In this document: one piece after another, positions 63,570-64,000 of the stretch | How positions within the stretch are numbered: position 1 is the first letter of the stretch | How the letters are laid out: every line of letters starts with the position of its first letter | Origin: Christiangramia crocea | GTDB lineage: Bacteria; Bacteroidota; Bacteroidia; Flavobacteriales; Flavobacteriaceae | DNA: 64,000 bases | Assembly (NCBI RefSeq): GCF_022410465.1 | Contig: NZ_JAJSON010000020.1 | Location: 62,001-126,000 of the forward strand | Direction: 5' to 3' | Position numbers and translations under genes: made by a program | The notes under the pieces: generated by a model | The model's input: the letters and a program-made list of their open reading frames with translations, nothing else | Told to the model about the DNA's origin: nothing | Databases searched by the model: none

Positions 63570-63609
63570 AATTAGCCTGGCTGAAAATACTCAACCAGGC
63601 TAATTTTCT
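63570..63609. terminator. Bidirectional intrinsic terminator after the glucan cluster
   Basis: AATTAGCCTGGCTGA (63570-63584) pairs with TCAACCAGGCTAATT (63591-63605) with a single mismatch and a six-base loop, flanked by AAAAC on the left and TTTTCTTT on the right. It lies between the converging GH31 gene and the AraC-type gene, so it serves both. Confidence 0.85.
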
Positions 63610-63622
63610 TTAGGGCAAAAGA

Positions 63623-64000
63623 TTATAGGGGTTTCTCAATAGAATCACTTAGATTATATCCATAGAACTTTTTGAAGGAGCTGTAAAAAAGTTTGGGGCT
63701 GGAAAAGCCTGATTTGTAGGCGACTTCCATGGGATTATACTCACCACTCTCCAGCATTTCTCTAGCATAATTAAGCCTTGTGAACTCCATGAAATCCTGA
63801 GGAGATAGATTGACCAGACTTTTTAGTTTCATAAAAAGGGCATTACTGCTTATCCCAATTTTTCCACTTAGATCATGCACACTAAAATTCTCATTATTTA
63901 TATTCCCGATCACGATATCCGTAAGATTTGAAATAAATCTCTCATCGCTTCCATTCCTGAATTCAACTTTAGAATTATCAATATGCGACTGAATATAGGA
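63623..64000 (-). CDS. AraC family HTH regulator, C-terminal part (cut by the window edge)
   Basis: The open frame continues to the right edge, so the N-terminus is outside the window. About 125 residues are visible. They hold the two helix-turn-helix motifs of AraC proteins: FSVHDLSGKIGISSNALFMKLKSL and PMEVAYKSGFSSPKLFYSSFKKFYG, with FMEFTRLNYAREML between them. This resembles the output domain of Bacteroidetes hybrid two-component sensors or stand-alone AraC proteins; which one is undecided. It converges on the GlgE cluster, so control of that cluster is possible but not shown. Confidence 0.85.
   Translation of the reverse strand, partial: SYIQSHIDNSKVEFRNGSDERFISNLTDIVIGNINNENFSVHDLSGKIGISSNALFMKLKSLVNLSPQDFMEFTRLNYAREMLESGEYNPMEVAYKSGFSSPKLFYSSFKKFYGYNLSDSIEKPL

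Overview
The window looks like a chromosome segment of a marine Flavobacteriaceae member, probably close to Gramella/Christiangramella (genus by inference only). Supporting evidence: a SusC/SusD pair; promoters of the Bacteroidetes type (TTG, about 20 bp, TAnnTTTG), for example before tRNA-Phe; class II HMG-CoA reductase followed by a GYDIA-type GHMP kinase; dipeptidyl peptidase linked to POT peptide transporters; and moderately AT-rich DNA with very AT-rich spacers.

Layout. 1-2224: end of an NlpC/P60 hydrolase, then ComEC. 2228-8218 (minus): secreted thioredoxin-like protein, two tandem peptide:H+ symporters and a secreted prolyl dipeptidyl peptidase, a peptide-scavenging set. 8401-10652 (plus): mevalonate pathway pair. 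10778-18416 (minus): envelope block coaX, outer-membrane protein, TPR protein, lptC, small membrane protein, CNNM/CorC protein, PpiD-like chaperone. 18520-18592: tRNA-Phe. 18747-31034 (minus): a glycan utilisation locus with a LacI regulator, an unassigned 822-residue six-hairpin-like secreted protein, SusC, SusD, a secreted GH130 protein, a sugar MFS porter and phosphomannose isomerase. A perfect 40-bp palindrome made of three CG-centred LacI-like sites lies before the first structural gene. 31386-32622: an orphan small protein and a short sensor-propeller stub. 32852-38562 (minus): eight-gene molybdenum cofactor operon moaD-moaE-moaA-moaC-mobA-moeB/rhodanese-tauE-moeA. Divergent from it, 38732-43228 (plus): XdhC, MocA-like nucleotidyltransferase and an IorA/IorB molybdenum hydroxylase, so cofactor synthesis, maturation and apoenzyme sit together. 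43617-43766: an overlooked 49-residue membrane protein. 44056-53440: nhaA, der, era, cfa-like, SulP, VOC protein, a conserved unknown and a SPOUT methyltransferase. 53566-55327: cytochrome c and an unknown lipoprotein, convergent around a 131-bp palindromic repeat element that fills the gap between them. 55574-63550 (plus): GlgE, maltokinase, GlgB and a GH31 alpha-glucosidase, an alpha-glucan module of the GlgE type without an adjacent trehalose synthase. 63623-64000 (minus): end of an AraC-type regulator.

I see no CRISPR array, prophage, IS transposase or rRNA. The most distinctive items are the triple LacI operator with the unassigned 822-residue enzyme, the GlgE module lacking TreS, the palindromic element at 54209-54339, and the small hidden gene at 43617-43766. 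Predictions of fold or substrate are inferences from motifs read by eye.
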